DNA of 64,000 bases from Flavobacterium aquariorum (GTDB lineage Bacteria > Bacteroidota > Bacteroidia > Flavobacteriales > Flavobacteriaceae): contig NZ_QKXH01000008.1 of assembly GCF_003254745.1 (NCBI RefSeq), positions 186,001-250,000 on the forward strand, written 5' to 3'. How positions within the stretch are numbered: the first letter of the stretch is position 1; each line of letters begins with the position of its first letter. Shown piece after piece: positions 53,682 to 63,259 of this stretch. The notes below the pieces were generated by a model. The model was not told where the DNA came from, ran no database searches, and worked only from the letters and a program-made list of their open reading frames with translations. A program made the position numbers and the translations under genes.

Positions 53682-54296
53682 ATGTACATTCCTGATCTAT
53701 ACAAAAACGAAGATAAAGAAGCCATCAGAACCTTTCTCAAAGCAAATGCTTTTGGCATTCTAATCAATCAAACCAATGGAAAATTATGGGCAACTCATAT
53801 TCCGTTGGAACTTGAAATCAACAAAGAAGGAGAAGAAGTTTTAATGGGACACATCTCAAAAGAGAACCCGCAATGGACAGCATTTGAATCGGACAATCAA
53901 GTTCTGGCTGTATTTACAGGGCCTCACTCCTATATTTCTTCATCTTGGTACGATCACGAAAATGTTCCCACTTGGAATTACTCGGCAGTTCATATATATG
54001 GAAAGATAAAAATCATTGAAGGAGATGCCGTAATTGATACGCTGACCAAACTTGTGGACAAGTATGAACAAAATTCCAAATGTCCGGTTCGAGTGGCAGA
54101 ATTATCAAAGAAAACGATGATGCAGACCCGAGGAATTATATCTTTTGAAATCAAAATAGAAGAAATTCAAGCGCAAACCAAAATGTCGCAAAACCGAGAT
54201 GACAAAAATTATTCGAATATTATTTCCGAATTAGAAAAAACAGAAAACCCTCAATCCATGGCTGTAGCAAAAGAAATGGCTAAAAATAGAAAGTAA
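53682..54296 (+). CDS. FMN-binding PaiB-like protein
   Basis: 204 aa. MYIPDLYKNEDKEAIRTFLK at the N-terminus, WATHIPLEL, SSSWYDHENVPTWNYSAVHI near 87-106 and the LVDKYEQ segment match the PaiB / FMN-binding split-barrel family, called negative transcriptional regulators of sporulation genes in Bacillus. A regulator role here is not supported; an FMN-binding oxidoreductase-like role is as likely. Adjacent GNAT recalls the Bacillus paiA-paiB pair (acetyltransferase plus PaiB). Confidence 0.88.
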   Translation: MYIPDLYKNEDKEAIRTFLKANAFGILINQTNGKLWATHIPLELEINKEGEEVLMGHISKENPQWTAFESDNQVLAVFTGPHSYISSSWYDHENVPTWNYSAVHIYGKIKIIEGDAVIDTLTKLVDKYEQNSKCPVRVAELSKKTMMQTRGIISFEIKIEEIQAQTKMSQNRDDKNYSNIISELEKTENPQSMAVAKEMAKNRK

Positions 54297-54369
54297 TTAC
54301 TGATTTTACATTGATAATTGACAATTGCTAATTACATTTGCAATCGTTTTTAAAAGCCAAAAAATACAA

Positions 54370-55479
54370 ATGATGCTAACCTTTACTTTATATTTTTTTA
54401 TTGCAATAGTTGTCATTCAACTTTTTTATTATCTAGTAGTTTTTGCAAAATTTTCTTTTGCAAAAGCGCAGGAAATTGAACCTAAAAACATTCCAATTTC
54501 TGTAATTGTTTGTGCCAAAAACGAAGAAGAAAATGTTATTAAATACATTCCTTTATTGGCTGAACAAAATTATCCAGATTTTGAAATTGTCTTGATAGAT
54601 GATGCTTCGAGAGATAACACTTTGGATATTTTTGAAGAATTTGAAAAACAGTACCCTAACATTCGTTTGGTTAAAGTAAAAAATAACGAAGCTTTTTGGG
54701 GAAACAAAAAATATGCTTTAACGCTGGGTATTAAAGCCGCAAAAAAAGAATATCTGTTATTTACTGATGCCGATTGCTATCCCACTTCCAAAGATTGGAT
54801 AACAGCTATGAGTTCCCAATTTACAAAACAAAGAACCATCGTTTTAGGCTATGGAGGTTATGAAAAAATAGCTAATTCTTTTTTGAATAAGATAATCCGA
54901 TACGAAACTTTGCTTACTGCCACCCAATATTTTTCATGGGCGAAAATGGGCAAACCTTATATGGGTGTAGGCCGTAATTTAGCGTATAAAAAAGAAGAAT
55001 TTTTCAATGTAAACGGTTTTATCGATCATATCCAAGTTCGATCTGGAGATGACGATTTATTCATCAATCAAGCAGCAGATTCAGACAATACAACAATTGC
55101 TTATTCTTCAGAAAGCTTCACATATTCAGCTCCAAAAACCACTTTTAAAGATTGGTTTACTCAAAAAAGGAGACATGTTGCCACTGCCAAATATTACAAA
55201 ACATTTGACAAAATACAATTAGGACTTTTCTTTAGTTCACAATTGTTGTTTCTGTTATTACCGATAGTATTACTAGCTTTTCAGTTTCAATGGATATTAG
55301 TATTAAGCCTTATTGGGTCTCGATATTTAATTACTTGGATTGTTACTGGATTTGCAGCTGGAAAATTAAAAGAAAAAGATGTGATGTATTGGTATCCAAT
55401 TATAGAAATTATACTTATATTCACTCAAATTAATATCTTTATAACCAATATCTTCTCAAAACCTGCGAATTGGAAATAA
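54370..55479 (+). CDS. Family 2 glycosyltransferase, membrane-bound
   Basis: 369 aa from the ATG at 54370 (MMLTFTLYFF); I prefer it to an upstream TTG. One N-terminal helix, GT-A domain with ISVIVCAKNEEENV near residue 41, LIDDAS and LFTDADCYP (the metal-binding DxD) near 135, QKRRHVATAKYY acceptor region near 270, then two C-terminal helices. Probably makes a surface glycan or lipid. Overlaps the sigma factor gene by 10 bp. Confidence 0.92.
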   Translation: MMLTFTLYFFIAIVVIQLFYYLVVFAKFSFAKAQEIEPKNIPISVIVCAKNEEENVIKYIPLLAEQNYPDFEIVLIDDASRDNTLDIFEEFEKQYPNIRLVKVKNNEAFWGNKKYALTLGIKAAKKEYLLFTDADCYPTSKDWITAMSSQFTKQRTIVLGYGGYEKIANSFLNKIIRYETLLTATQYFSWAKMGKPYMGVGRNLAYKKEEFFNVNGFIDHIQVRSGDDDLFINQAADSDNTTIAYSSESFTYSAPKTTFKDWFTQKRRHVATAKYYKTFDKIQLGLFFSSQLLFLLLPIVLLAFQFQWILVLSLIGSRYLITWIVTGFAAGKLKEKDVMYWYPIIEIILIFTQINIFITNIFSKPANWK

Positions 55480-56021
55480 GCAAACAAATAGAAAAAGCGA
55501 AAAAAGGAAATCAAGTTGCCTTTACCTTTCTATTGGATTACTATTGGAATGAGGTCTATGGTTTTATGCTAAAACGCACTGAAAACGAAACCATCGCAGA
55601 AGACATTACCATTGAGACATTCTCCAAAGCATTTGATAAAATAGCCACATACAATTCGGAATTTCAATTCAATACCTGGTTGATTTCTATTGCCAAGAAT
55701 GTACATATCGATTTAATCCGCAAAAAAAAATCAAGCCTTTTTATCGAAATAACAGACGAGCAAGACCAAACGGCTTACAATGTTGCCGATACAACCCCAT
55801 CGGCAGAAGACGTTTTAATTACAGAACAAAATCTTTCACAATTATTACAATTCATCAAAGAATTGAAACCCCATTATCAGGAAGTGATTCAGCTACGTTA
55901 TTTCCAGGAAATGAGTTACCAGGAAATCGCCAATAAAATAGACGAGCCATTAAGTAATGTAAAGATCAAATTGCTTCGTGCCAAAAAATTACTTTCTGAA
56001 ATTATCAAAAACAGACGATAA
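55470..56021 (+). CDS. ECF-type RNA polymerase sigma factor
   Basis: 183 aa. Region 2 DYYWNEVYGFMLKRTENETIAEDITIETFSKAF near 24-55; region 4 HTH RYFQEMSYQEIANKIDEPLSNVKIKLLRAKKLL near 145-178. TTG start inside the preceding glycosyltransferase frame, because no ATG precedes region 2. No anti-sigma factor is adjacent, so control may be by transcription or an unlinked partner. Confidence 0.93.
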   Translation: MEISKQIEKAKKGNQVAFTFLLDYYWNEVYGFMLKRTENETIAEDITIETFSKAFDKIATYNSEFQFNTWLISIAKNVHIDLIRKKKSSLFIEITDEQDQTAYNVADTTPSAEDVLITEQNLSQLLQFIKELKPHYQEVIQLRYFQEMSYQEIANKIDEPLSNVKIKLLRAKKLLSEIIKNRR

Positions 56022-56300
56022 TTTCATCAAAAGATCTTATTAAACAACACTCCGGAAAACATAGTACACTATTATACTAGAACCTTCAAAAGTAATCTGC
56101 ATTAATAGAGCTTAATTTGTTAAATAATCATAGTTATATTCATTAAATATTTATATATTTACCTATAAGAATACTTATTTAACAATTTTATTAAAAAATA
56201 ATCACATCCATATATACTAAAATTCCTGTTATTTGCGTTAGAAACTAAAACCACTTTAGCTTATGATTTAATTATTACTTAACCATTAAATCCATGAATT
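56022..56300. other. Intergenic region before tonB
   Basis: 279 bp, AT-rich. No hairpin or full promoter match recognised. Confidence 0.4.
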
Positions 56301-57125
56301 ATGTCTAAATCAAACATCTTCGAAACTAGCTGGATTAACCTTGTATTCGAAAACAGAAACAAAGAATACGGTGCGTATCATTTACGCCAAGAAAACACAA
56401 AGACATCCTTTTTTGCACTCTTTATGGGAGTATCACTTTTGACTGCGGTCATTAGTATACCAATGGTTTACAATTATCTAAATCCAGAACATCGGATTCC
56501 ATCATTAGTGCCAGACTTACCTCCAGTTGTAGTTGTGGATTTTACTCCTTACGTACCGCCTCAAGCAAAAGTTGAAGAACCTATGCCTGAAATTAAAAAA
56601 CCAATCAAGCAGAACATCAATACCGATTTACAACTAATAAATCCACAAATCGTTCATCCTGATGCAGCAACCCCAAAAGATATTGCATCCAACATCGATC
56701 TAAAAACCAATCCTAGCGATAACACATCGGGAGTAGCTGGTTCAGGAGTAGGGACAACCCCTTCAACCGGCACAGCTGTCTCAAGCAGCCCCAGCATTAC
56801 TGAGAACACGATTCTAACAAGCAATATGGTTGATAAAATGCCAGAATTTCCGGGCGGAATCAAAAAATTCTATACTTATGTTGGTAATAATTTTGAAAAA
56901 CCCGAAATAGACAGTGAAAATGCAATCCGAGTGAGTGTTTCTTTTGTTATTGAAAAAGACGGAAGCATGACAGATATAAAAATTTTAAAAGACCCAGGTT
57001 ATGGTCTTGGAGCTGAAGCGATACGTGTATTAAAATCTTTAAGAACAAAATGGTCGCCAGGCATGTTTGAAGGCAAGGCGGTTCGAACTTCCTATAATTT
57101 ACCGATCACTATTCAACCAAATTAA
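56301..57125 (+). CDS. Energy transducer TonB
   Basis: 274 aa. N-terminal Bacteroidota-type segment (NLVFENRNKEYGAYHLRQEN), one membrane helix (FFALFMGVSLLTAVISIPMV, ~36-56), a Pro-rich periplasmic linker, and a C-terminal TonB domain (MPEFPGGIKKFYTYVG near 180; GAEAIRVLKSLRTKWSPG near 235). Couples proton-motive force to outer-membrane receptors. ExbBD are not adjacent. Confidence 0.95.
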   Translation: MSKSNIFETSWINLVFENRNKEYGAYHLRQENTKTSFFALFMGVSLLTAVISIPMVYNYLNPEHRIPSLVPDLPPVVVVDFTPYVPPQAKVEEPMPEIKKPIKQNINTDLQLINPQIVHPDAATPKDIASNIDLKTNPSDNTSGVAGSGVGTTPSTGTAVSSSPSITENTILTSNMVDKMPEFPGGIKKFYTYVGNNFEKPEIDSENAIRVSVSFVIEKDGSMTDIKILKDPGYGLGAEAIRVLKSLRTKWSPGMFEGKAVRTSYNLPITIQPN

Positions 57126-57141
57126 TTTGGTGTATTATAAA

Positions 57142-57181
57142 AAGAGAAAGCCGAACTTTAAAATTCGGCTTTCTCTTTTTT
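57142..57181. terminator. Bidirectional terminator
   Basis: Stem AAGAGAAAGCCGAA / TTCGGCTTTCTCTT with T runs, between convergent tonB and the M48 peptidase gene. Confidence 0.93.
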
Positions 57182-57197
57182 ACAGACCCTATAAAAT

Positions 57198-58058
57198 TTA
57201 TTTTTTCTTTTTAGTAGTCTTCTTTTTGGTTGTTGTTGCTTTCTTCACAGGAGTCGTCACAACAGGTTTTTTTACATAAGGTTTGTACAAACCGTCCTTT
57301 TCAGCTCTAGCCTTGGCTTCATCCGCTCTTAAACTGGAATCAGGATGTGAGCTCATCATTTGGTCTATAAATGAACCTTGAGCACCTTCGCTCATTTTTG
57401 CCAATATTCTAAAAGCAGATTCCTCAGCATTTACATCATAGCCATTTTTCTTCATAAAATCATACGCAAATAAATCAGCTTCAGATTCCTGTTTACGACT
57501 GTATTTACTATCAATCATTGCACTACCAATTTTAGCCAATTGACTATCGGTAACAGCCGCTACTTTTGTAGATTGCGAAGCTGCTGCATCAATTAAAGCT
57601 TCTTTTTGATACAAAGCTTTCATGGCATCTCTGGAATCATGATTATTAACGTGACCAATTTCATGACCAATTACCGCTATTAATTCGTTATCATCCATTA
57701 CATCCATCAATCCCGAAAAAACACGCACACTGCCATCTGCTGTCGCAAATGCATTGACATCTTTGGTAAGATACACTTTATAATTCAAGGTATAAAACTC
57801 CCCTTTTGTATATTTTCCAAAAACTTTAGCCAAACGGATAGCGTAAGGATCTGTTGGTCCAGCCACTTTATTTTCGGCATCCATTTTATCAACAGCTGGT
57901 TTTGACAATGCGGCCGCATCTGCGTCGGTAAAAGTAAATCCTGTCATTCCCTTTTGAACAGCACCCAATGCTCTTTCTCCAAAATTAATTTGTGCTTGGG
58001 CCGCAGATAACCCAAACAATATTGAAAAAGCTCCTAATAATAATGGTTTTGTATTCAT
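57198..58058 (-). CDS. M48 family metallopeptidase, exported
   Basis: 286 aa. Signal peptide (MNTKPLLLGAFSILFGLSAAQAQ). Zinc motif HEIGHVNNHD near residue 137 and third ligand Glu in QESEADLFAYD near 195. The tail is a Thr/Lys run (KKATTTKKKTTKKKK). Resembles BepA/LoiP-type periplasmic peptidases in outer-membrane protein quality control; the substrate is unknown. Confidence 0.93.
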   Translation of the reverse strand: MNTKPLLLGAFSILFGLSAAQAQINFGERALGAVQKGMTGFTFTDADAAALSKPAVDKMDAENKVAGPTDPYAIRLAKVFGKYTKGEFYTLNYKVYLTKDVNAFATADGSVRVFSGLMDVMDDNELIAVIGHEIGHVNNHDSRDAMKALYQKEALIDAAASQSTKVAAVTDSQLAKIGSAMIDSKYSRKQESEADLFAYDFMKKNGYDVNAEESAFRILAKMSEGAQGSFIDQMMSSHPDSSLRADEAKARAEKDGLYKPYVKKPVVTTPVKKATTTKKKTTKKKK

Positions 58059-58277
58059 CTTTTAATTTATTTGTTTTAAAGTACAAATATACTACAACTT
58101 TAAAAACTACAGAATTCCATTTTTATTTTAATATCCAAAATTTAACACTATAATCCCTTAAATTAAATCTATCTACAAGAACATTTTTAATTTAAAAATC
58201 TAAAAGTTGACTTGATAACCAAACAAGTTTTATCAAAATTCGCAAATTGAGAACTCTAATTCTAAAACAACATTCAT

Positions 58278-58285
58278 TATCTTTG
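58278..58285 (+). promoter_or_regulatory. Possible -7 box of lipA
   Basis: TATCTTTG matches TAnnTTTG, 18 nt before the lipA ATG. The nearest TTG is 28 nt upstream, longer than usual. Confidence 0.45.
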
Positions 58286-58303
58286 TACTCTGAAAATTGA
58301 AAT

Positions 58304-59173
58304 ATGGAAACTGTTTTAGATAACACATTGCCTGTTGGAAAGCCAAAATGGTTGAAGGTAAAACTCCCAATAGGACAAAAATACACTGAACTTCGTGGTT
58401 TGGTAGATAAATATAGCCTCAATACGATTTGTACTTCTGGAAGCTGCCCTAATATGGGGGAATGCTGGGGAGAAGGAACAGCAACATTTATGATTTTAGG
58501 AAATGTATGTACGCGTTCTTGTGGTTTTTGTGGTGTAAAAACTGGAAGGCCAGAAACTGTAGATTGGGATGAACCTGAGAAAGTGGCTCGTTCCATAAAA
58601 ATAATGAACATAAAACATGCTGTAATTACCAGTGTTGACAGAGACGATTTGAAGGATGGTGGTTCAATCATATGGATTGAAACCGTTAAAGCAATTCGCA
58701 GAATGAATCCAAACACAACTTTAGAAACTCTAATTCCTGATTTTCAAGGAATTGAAAGAAACATTGACCGTATAGTAGAAGCCAATCCAGAAGTAGTTTC
58801 ACATAACGTGGAAACTGTTCGAAGACTGACTCGCGAAGTACGAATACAGGCCAAATATGACCGAAGTCTTGAAGTTTTGAGATACCTAAAAGAAAAAGGA
58901 ATTAACAGAACTAAGTCTGGAATTATGCTGGGTCTTGGTGAACAGGAAGAAGAAGTTTTTCAAACCATGCGTGATTTGCGAGCAGCCAATGTTGACATTG
59001 TTACTATTGGTCAATATTTACAACCTAGTAAAAAACACCTTCCTGTAAAAGAATTCATAACACCGGATCAATTCGAAAAATATGAAAAATACGGTTTGGA
59101 GCTAGGTTTCCGCCATGTAGAAAGTGGACCATTGGTTCGATCTTCTTACAAAGCACAAAAACATATTTTATAA
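58304..59173 (+). CDS. lipA: Lipoyl synthase
   Basis: Radical-SAM enzyme that inserts two sulfurs into octanoyl groups on lipoyl domains. 289 aa. Auxiliary cluster motif [12 protein letters not shown] near residues 46-57 and radical-[11 protein letters not shown] near 72-79; the family RSSY motif at the end (LVRSSYKAQ). All cluster Cys are present. Confidence 0.97.
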   Translation: METVLDNTLPVGKPKWLKVKLPIGQKYTELRGLVDKYSLNTICTSGSCPNMGECWGEGTATFMILGNVCTRSCGFCGVKTGRPETVDWDEPEKVARSIKIMNIKHAVITSVDRDDLKDGGSIIWIETVKAIRRMNPNTTLETLIPDFQGIERNIDRIVEANPEVVSHNVETVRRLTREVRIQAKYDRSLEVLRYLKEKGINRTKSGIMLGLGEQEEEVFQTMRDLRAANVDIVTIGQYLQPSKKHLPVKEFITPDQFEKYEKYGLELGFRHVESGPLVRSSYKAQKHIL

Positions 59174-59185
59174 AAAAGTTTAATC

Positions 59186-59249
59186 GTTTATTTGTTTAAT
59201 CGACATCGCAATTAAACAAATAAACGGTTTAACGATTAAACAAATAAAC
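59186..59249. repeat. 17-bp perfect inverted repeat upstream of gap
   Basis: Arms GTTTATTTGTTTAATCG (59186-59202) and its complement (59233-59249) with a 30-nt spacer, ending 7 nt before the gap start codon. It could be a weak lipA terminator or a leader hairpin. Confidence 0.8.
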
Positions 59250-59256
59250 AAAAGGC

Positions 59257-60273
59257 TTGAAAACAAGAATCGCGATTAATGGATTTGGAAGAATTGGGCG
59301 AAATTTATTTCGTTTGCTTTTAAACCATCCCACCATAGAAGTAGTTGCCATAAATGACATTGCAGATAAAAAAACAATGGCTCATTTAGTAAAATACGAC
59401 AGCATTCACGGTGTTTTACCCGTTGCAGTAAACCATGATGAAAAAGGAATTGTGGTTGATGGGAAACACTTTTTGTTTTTTCACGAAAAAAGTATCCCAA
59501 ACCTGGACTGGAAAAGCATTAATATTGATTTTGTTGTAGAGTCTACCGGTAAATACAAAACTTTTGAAGAGATAAATGCCCATGTTTTGGCAGGTGCCAA
59601 AAGAGTAATTCTTTCAGCCCCCTCTGAAGTGGACAATATAAAAACTGTGGTCCTAGGAGTTAATGAATCCATTCTTGACGGGACAGAAATCATTATATCC
59701 AATGCCAGTTGCACCACTAATAATGCAGCTCCAATGATCAAAGTGATTGAAGAACTTTGCGGGATTGAACAAGCCTATATCACTACCATACACTCGTTCA
59801 CTACCGACCAAAGTTTACACGATCAACCCCATAAAGATTTGCGTAGGGCGAGAGGTGCAAGTCAATCTATTGTCCCAACAACAACTGGTGCGGCAAAAGC
59901 ATTGACTAAAATTTTCACATCTCTGGATGGCAAAATGGGCGGCTGTGGAATTCGAGTACCCGTACCCGATGGCTCTTTGACTGATATTACTTTTAATGTA
60001 AAACAAAGGGTAACCATTCAAGAGATAAACAACGCTTTTAAGTTAGCATCACAAACCAATTTGAAAGGGATTTTAGAATATACAGATGACCCTATTGTCT
60101 CTGTAGATGTAATTGGTAATAAAAATTCATGTATATTTGATTCACAACTTACATCTGTAATCGATAAAATGGTAAAAGTAGTAGGTTGGTATGATAATGA
60201 AATTGGGTATTCCTCTAGAATCATTGATTTGATTTTGTTGTTAAATAATAATAAAAATTTCCATCAAACATGA
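59257..60273 (+). CDS. gap: Glyceraldehyde-3-phosphate dehydrogenase, type I
   Basis: 338 aa. NAD site INGFGRIGRNLFR at the N-terminus with Asp in AINDIADKKT (NAD rather than NADP), catalytic Cys in SNASCTTNNAAP near residue 150, and VVGWYDNEIGYSSR near 310. TTG start, the first in frame before the Rossmann motif. Its stop overlaps the histidine kinase start by 4 bp. Confidence 0.95.
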   Translation: MKTRIAINGFGRIGRNLFRLLLNHPTIEVVAINDIADKKTMAHLVKYDSIHGVLPVAVNHDEKGIVVDGKHFLFFHEKSIPNLDWKSINIDFVVESTGKYKTFEEINAHVLAGAKRVILSAPSEVDNIKTVVLGVNESILDGTEIIISNASCTTNNAAPMIKVIEELCGIEQAYITTIHSFTTDQSLHDQPHKDLRRARGASQSIVPTTTGAAKALTKIFTSLDGKMGGCGIRVPVPDGSLTDITFNVKQRVTIQEINNAFKLASQTNLKGILEYTDDPIVSVDVIGNKNSCIFDSQLTSVIDKMVKVVGWYDNEIGYSSRIIDLILLLNNNKNFHQT

Positions 60274-62450
60274 AACACTTTTTATTATTTACTGTTTTTT
60301 TTCATTCACTGCTCTATTCTCAAATAGAGAATAAAGTTGACAGCGTCACTTATTACTCCAAATTGGCAAGCGAGAATATTAAAAACAATAAATATAAAGA
60401 GGCTTTATTATACACTCAAAGATCAATCGATTATTGTAAAAAAAACAAAAATATTGAAGCACAAGCTGCTCAAACATTCAACTTAGGTAAAATATATTTT
60501 GATCTAAACCTCCATAATGATGCTATCGAATTATTAAGCAAAAGTATTGTATTATTTAACAGTATTTCCAAAAAGCCCAATGATAAAATCGCACTTGCCT
60601 ATTACTATATAAGCTTGTCCTGTGTAGAGAGAAAAAACTACATCCTTGCCGAAAGCTCTATTCTAAAAACCGAAGAAATTCAAAAAAAATTAAAAATAAA
60701 GGATAAAGCGGATCTAATCAGACTACAAAAAGGAGTACTTTCAAAATTAAGGGGCGACACCGCATTGGCCTCAATCCTTTTTAACGACATTATTGCAAAA
60801 CCAGACAGTCCTGATTTAACAAATTCAAAAGCCGAAGCCTTTTATCAGATGGGAACGATTGAAGCTGCAAACAATAGGTACAATCTGGCCTTGAATTACT
60901 TCAACCGAGCTTTAGAATTAAATAAAGAAACTAAAAACCTAAATCAAAAGTCTAATATTTGGTTAGCCTTAAGTATGGTTTATGACAAATTACTGGACAA
61001 ATCTACTGCCTATACCTATTTAAAAAAACATTTGAATCTAAAGGAAAGCATAGTACTTGCAAATGAAGAAAAACTAGGAACAAACGACTATGAAACCTTT
61101 AAAGAATCTCAACGAAAAAAAGAAGAATTATTAATTGAAAAAGAAAACAAAGAAAAGGAAAAAGCCGATAAATTTTCCAAACTCATCAGTATTTTAGCCA
61201 TTGCAATTATTTCAATTTTATCACTTTTGAGTTTATCTCTTTACAAAAATAACATCATTCGCAATCAAACCAATTCATTATTGAAAGAAAAAAACAATGA
61301 ATTGATTGCAGCCAAGAACAAAGCCGAAGAGGCTTCCAAAGCAAGATCTGAATTTCTATCTACAGTAAGTCACGAGCTCCGAACGCCATTGAATGCCATC
61401 AACGGGATTACACACCTGTTATTGGAAGAACATCCAAAAAAATCACAGATGCATTATTTGTCTTCATTAAAATTTTCAGGCAACTACTTAACCAACTTTA
61501 TCAATGATATCTTAGAAATAAATAAAATTGAATCCAATAAATTAGAAATAGAATATATTAATTTTAATCTCAAACAATTATTGGGGGATATCCAAAACTC
61601 GCTCAAAGAAATTGCCACTGTAAACAACAATAAGTTTATTCTCAAAATAGATTCTGCCATACCGGAAAACCTAATAGGTGACCCCACAAAACTGTCTCAA
61701 ATTTTCATGAATTTGATCAATAATGCATTGAAATTTACCAATAATGGAACAGTCAATGTTTTTGCCCGGTTAAGAAATTATCAAAATGAAAATGCTACTA
61801 TCTTTTTCCAAATTATTGATACAGGCATTGGAATTCCCGAAGACAAATTAAAGACTGTCTTTGAAAGTTTCTCACAAGGATCTGTAGAGATCAATAGAAA
61901 ATTTGGAGGTACCGGATTGGGATTAACCATTGTAAAAAAACTGGTTCGTATCTTAGGCGGTCGAATAAGGCTGAAAAGCGTTGTTGGAGAAGGATCTACT
62001 TTCTCCTTTGAATTGAATTTCAAAGTAGACAGCAAACCTTTGCTAAATAAAGCTGTAATCAAAAATTACAATCCGGAAATCTTTAAAGACAAAAAAATAC
62101 TGGTGGTTGAAGACAACAAAATCAACCAAATGATTACGAAAAAAATGTTGACAAATAAAGCGATGAAATGCACTATTTTAGACAATGGTGAAGAGGCCAT
62201 TCAAATGCTAAAAAGCAAAGCATTCGATATGGTCTTAATGGATGTTCATTTGTTGGGAATCAACGGCACAATCGCAACACAACAAATTAGAGAATTTGAC
62301 ACCAAAACTCCTATACTTGCCCTTACAGCCATTTCATTAAATGAGAACAGGGAGATGCTACTTTCTTTTGGCATGACAGATGTAATCACAAAACCATTTG
62401 TAGCCGAAGATTTTTACTCTATCATTGCCCTAAATATAATCAATTCTTAA
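60270..62450 (+). CDS. Hybrid histidine kinase/response regulator with TPR sensor
   Basis: 726 aa. Signal-like N-terminus (MKHFLLFTVFFHSLLYSQ), periplasmic TPR-like repeats ~25-270, a short coiled coil, one membrane helix (~305-325), HisKA with phospho-His368 in VSHELRTPLNAI, HATPase with NNALKFTNN, DTGIGIPE and GTGLGLTIVK, and a C-terminal receiver with phospho-Asp658 (VLMDVHLLG) and Lys in ITKPF. No output domain, so the next relay partner is unlinked. Translationally coupled to gap (ATGA). Confidence 0.95.
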   Translation: MKHFLLFTVFFHSLLYSQIENKVDSVTYYSKLASENIKNNKYKEALLYTQRSIDYCKKNKNIEAQAAQTFNLGKIYFDLNLHNDAIELLSKSIVLFNSISKKPNDKIALAYYYISLSCVERKNYILAESSILKTEEIQKKLKIKDKADLIRLQKGVLSKLRGDTALASILFNDIIAKPDSPDLTNSKAEAFYQMGTIEAANNRYNLALNYFNRALELNKETKNLNQKSNIWLALSMVYDKLLDKSTAYTYLKKHLNLKESIVLANEEKLGTNDYETFKESQRKKEELLIEKENKEKEKADKFSKLISILAIAIISILSLLSLSLYKNNIIRNQTNSLLKEKNNELIAAKNKAEEASKARSEFLSTVSHELRTPLNAINGITHLLLEEHPKKSQMHYLSSLKFSGNYLTNFINDILEINKIESNKLEIEYINFNLKQLLGDIQNSLKEIATVNNNKFILKIDSAIPENLIGDPTKLSQIFMNLINNALKFTNNGTVNVFARLRNYQNENATIFFQIIDTGIGIPEDKLKTVFESFSQGSVEINRKFGGTGLGLTIVKKLVRILGGRIRLKSVVGEGSTFSFELNFKVDSKPLLNKAVIKNYNPEIFKDKKILVVEDNKINQMITKKMLTNKAMKCTILDNGEEAIQMLKSKAFDMVLMDVHLLGINGTIATQQIREFDTKTPILALTAISLNENREMLLSFGMTDVITKPFVAEDFYSIIALNIINS

Positions 62451-63259
62451 CCTCTTACAATCAATTCCTTAATCAATCTACGCAATTGGGGCTCCGCTTT
62501 TTTGGCCGCTTCTAAAACCTCATCATGTGAAATAGTCAGTATGCTTGCTTCATCTCCTATATCAGTGATAATAGAAACACCAAACGTTTCCAAGTCCATA
62601 TGACGTGCCACAATTACCTCTGGAACCGTTGACATCCCCACACAATCGGCACCCAGAATCTTAACCATTCTATATTCGGATAGGGTTTCAAAAGTTGGTC
62701 CTTGTAACCCTAAATAAACTCCATCGTGTACTTCAATACTTAGCTCTTGTGCAATTTCTTTGGCCTTACAAATCATTTCGACAGAATATGGCTGGCTCAT
62801 ATTCACAAACCTTGGCCCAAAACGTTCATCGTTTTTTCCTCGCAAAGGATGTTCCGGCATAAAATTGATATGATCTTTTATAATCACGATAGAACCAACT
62901 TTGTAGCGGGGATTTACACCACCAGAAGCATTGGAAACTATTAACTTTTCAACTCCTAAATACTTCATCACACGAACTGGAAAAGTCACTTCTTTCATGG
63001 AATATCCTTCGTAAAAATGAAAACGCCCTTGCATGGCAACAATTTTTTTACTGCCAATAGTCCCAAAAACCAATGCTCCTTTATGTCCTTCAACTGTTGA
63101 AATAGGGAAATTTGGAATCTCCTGGTAAGGCAATGTATACTCAATTATAATGTCATCAGTAAATCCACCCAATCCGGATCCTAAAATCACTCCAAATTCA
63201 GGGCTGAAATTTATTTTATTTTTTATATAACTAACGGTTTCTTGCACTTTGTCCCACAT
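62447..63259 (-). CDS. Purine-nucleoside phosphorylase (trimeric type)
   Basis: 270 aa. Phosphorolysis of inosine/guanosine in salvage. VILGSGLGGFTDDI near residue 23, ASGGVNPRYKVGSIVII near 112, GPTFETLSEYRMVKILGADC near 185 and GMSTVPEVIVARH near 208. Converges with the kinase gene (4-bp overlap). Its 5' end overlaps the lpxK 3' end by 29 bp. Confidence 0.95.
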   Translation of the reverse strand: MWDKVQETVSYIKNKINFSPEFGVILGSGLGGFTDDIIIEYTLPYQEIPNFPISTVEGHKGALVFGTIGSKKIVAMQGRFHFYEGYSMKEVTFPVRVMKYLGVEKLIVSNASGGVNPRYKVGSIVIIKDHINFMPEHPLRGKNDERFGPRFVNMSQPYSVEMICKAKEIAQELSIEVHDGVYLGLQGPTFETLSEYRMVKILGADCVGMSTVPEVIVARHMDLETFGVSIITDIGDEASILTISHDEVLEAAKKAEPQLRRLIKELIVRG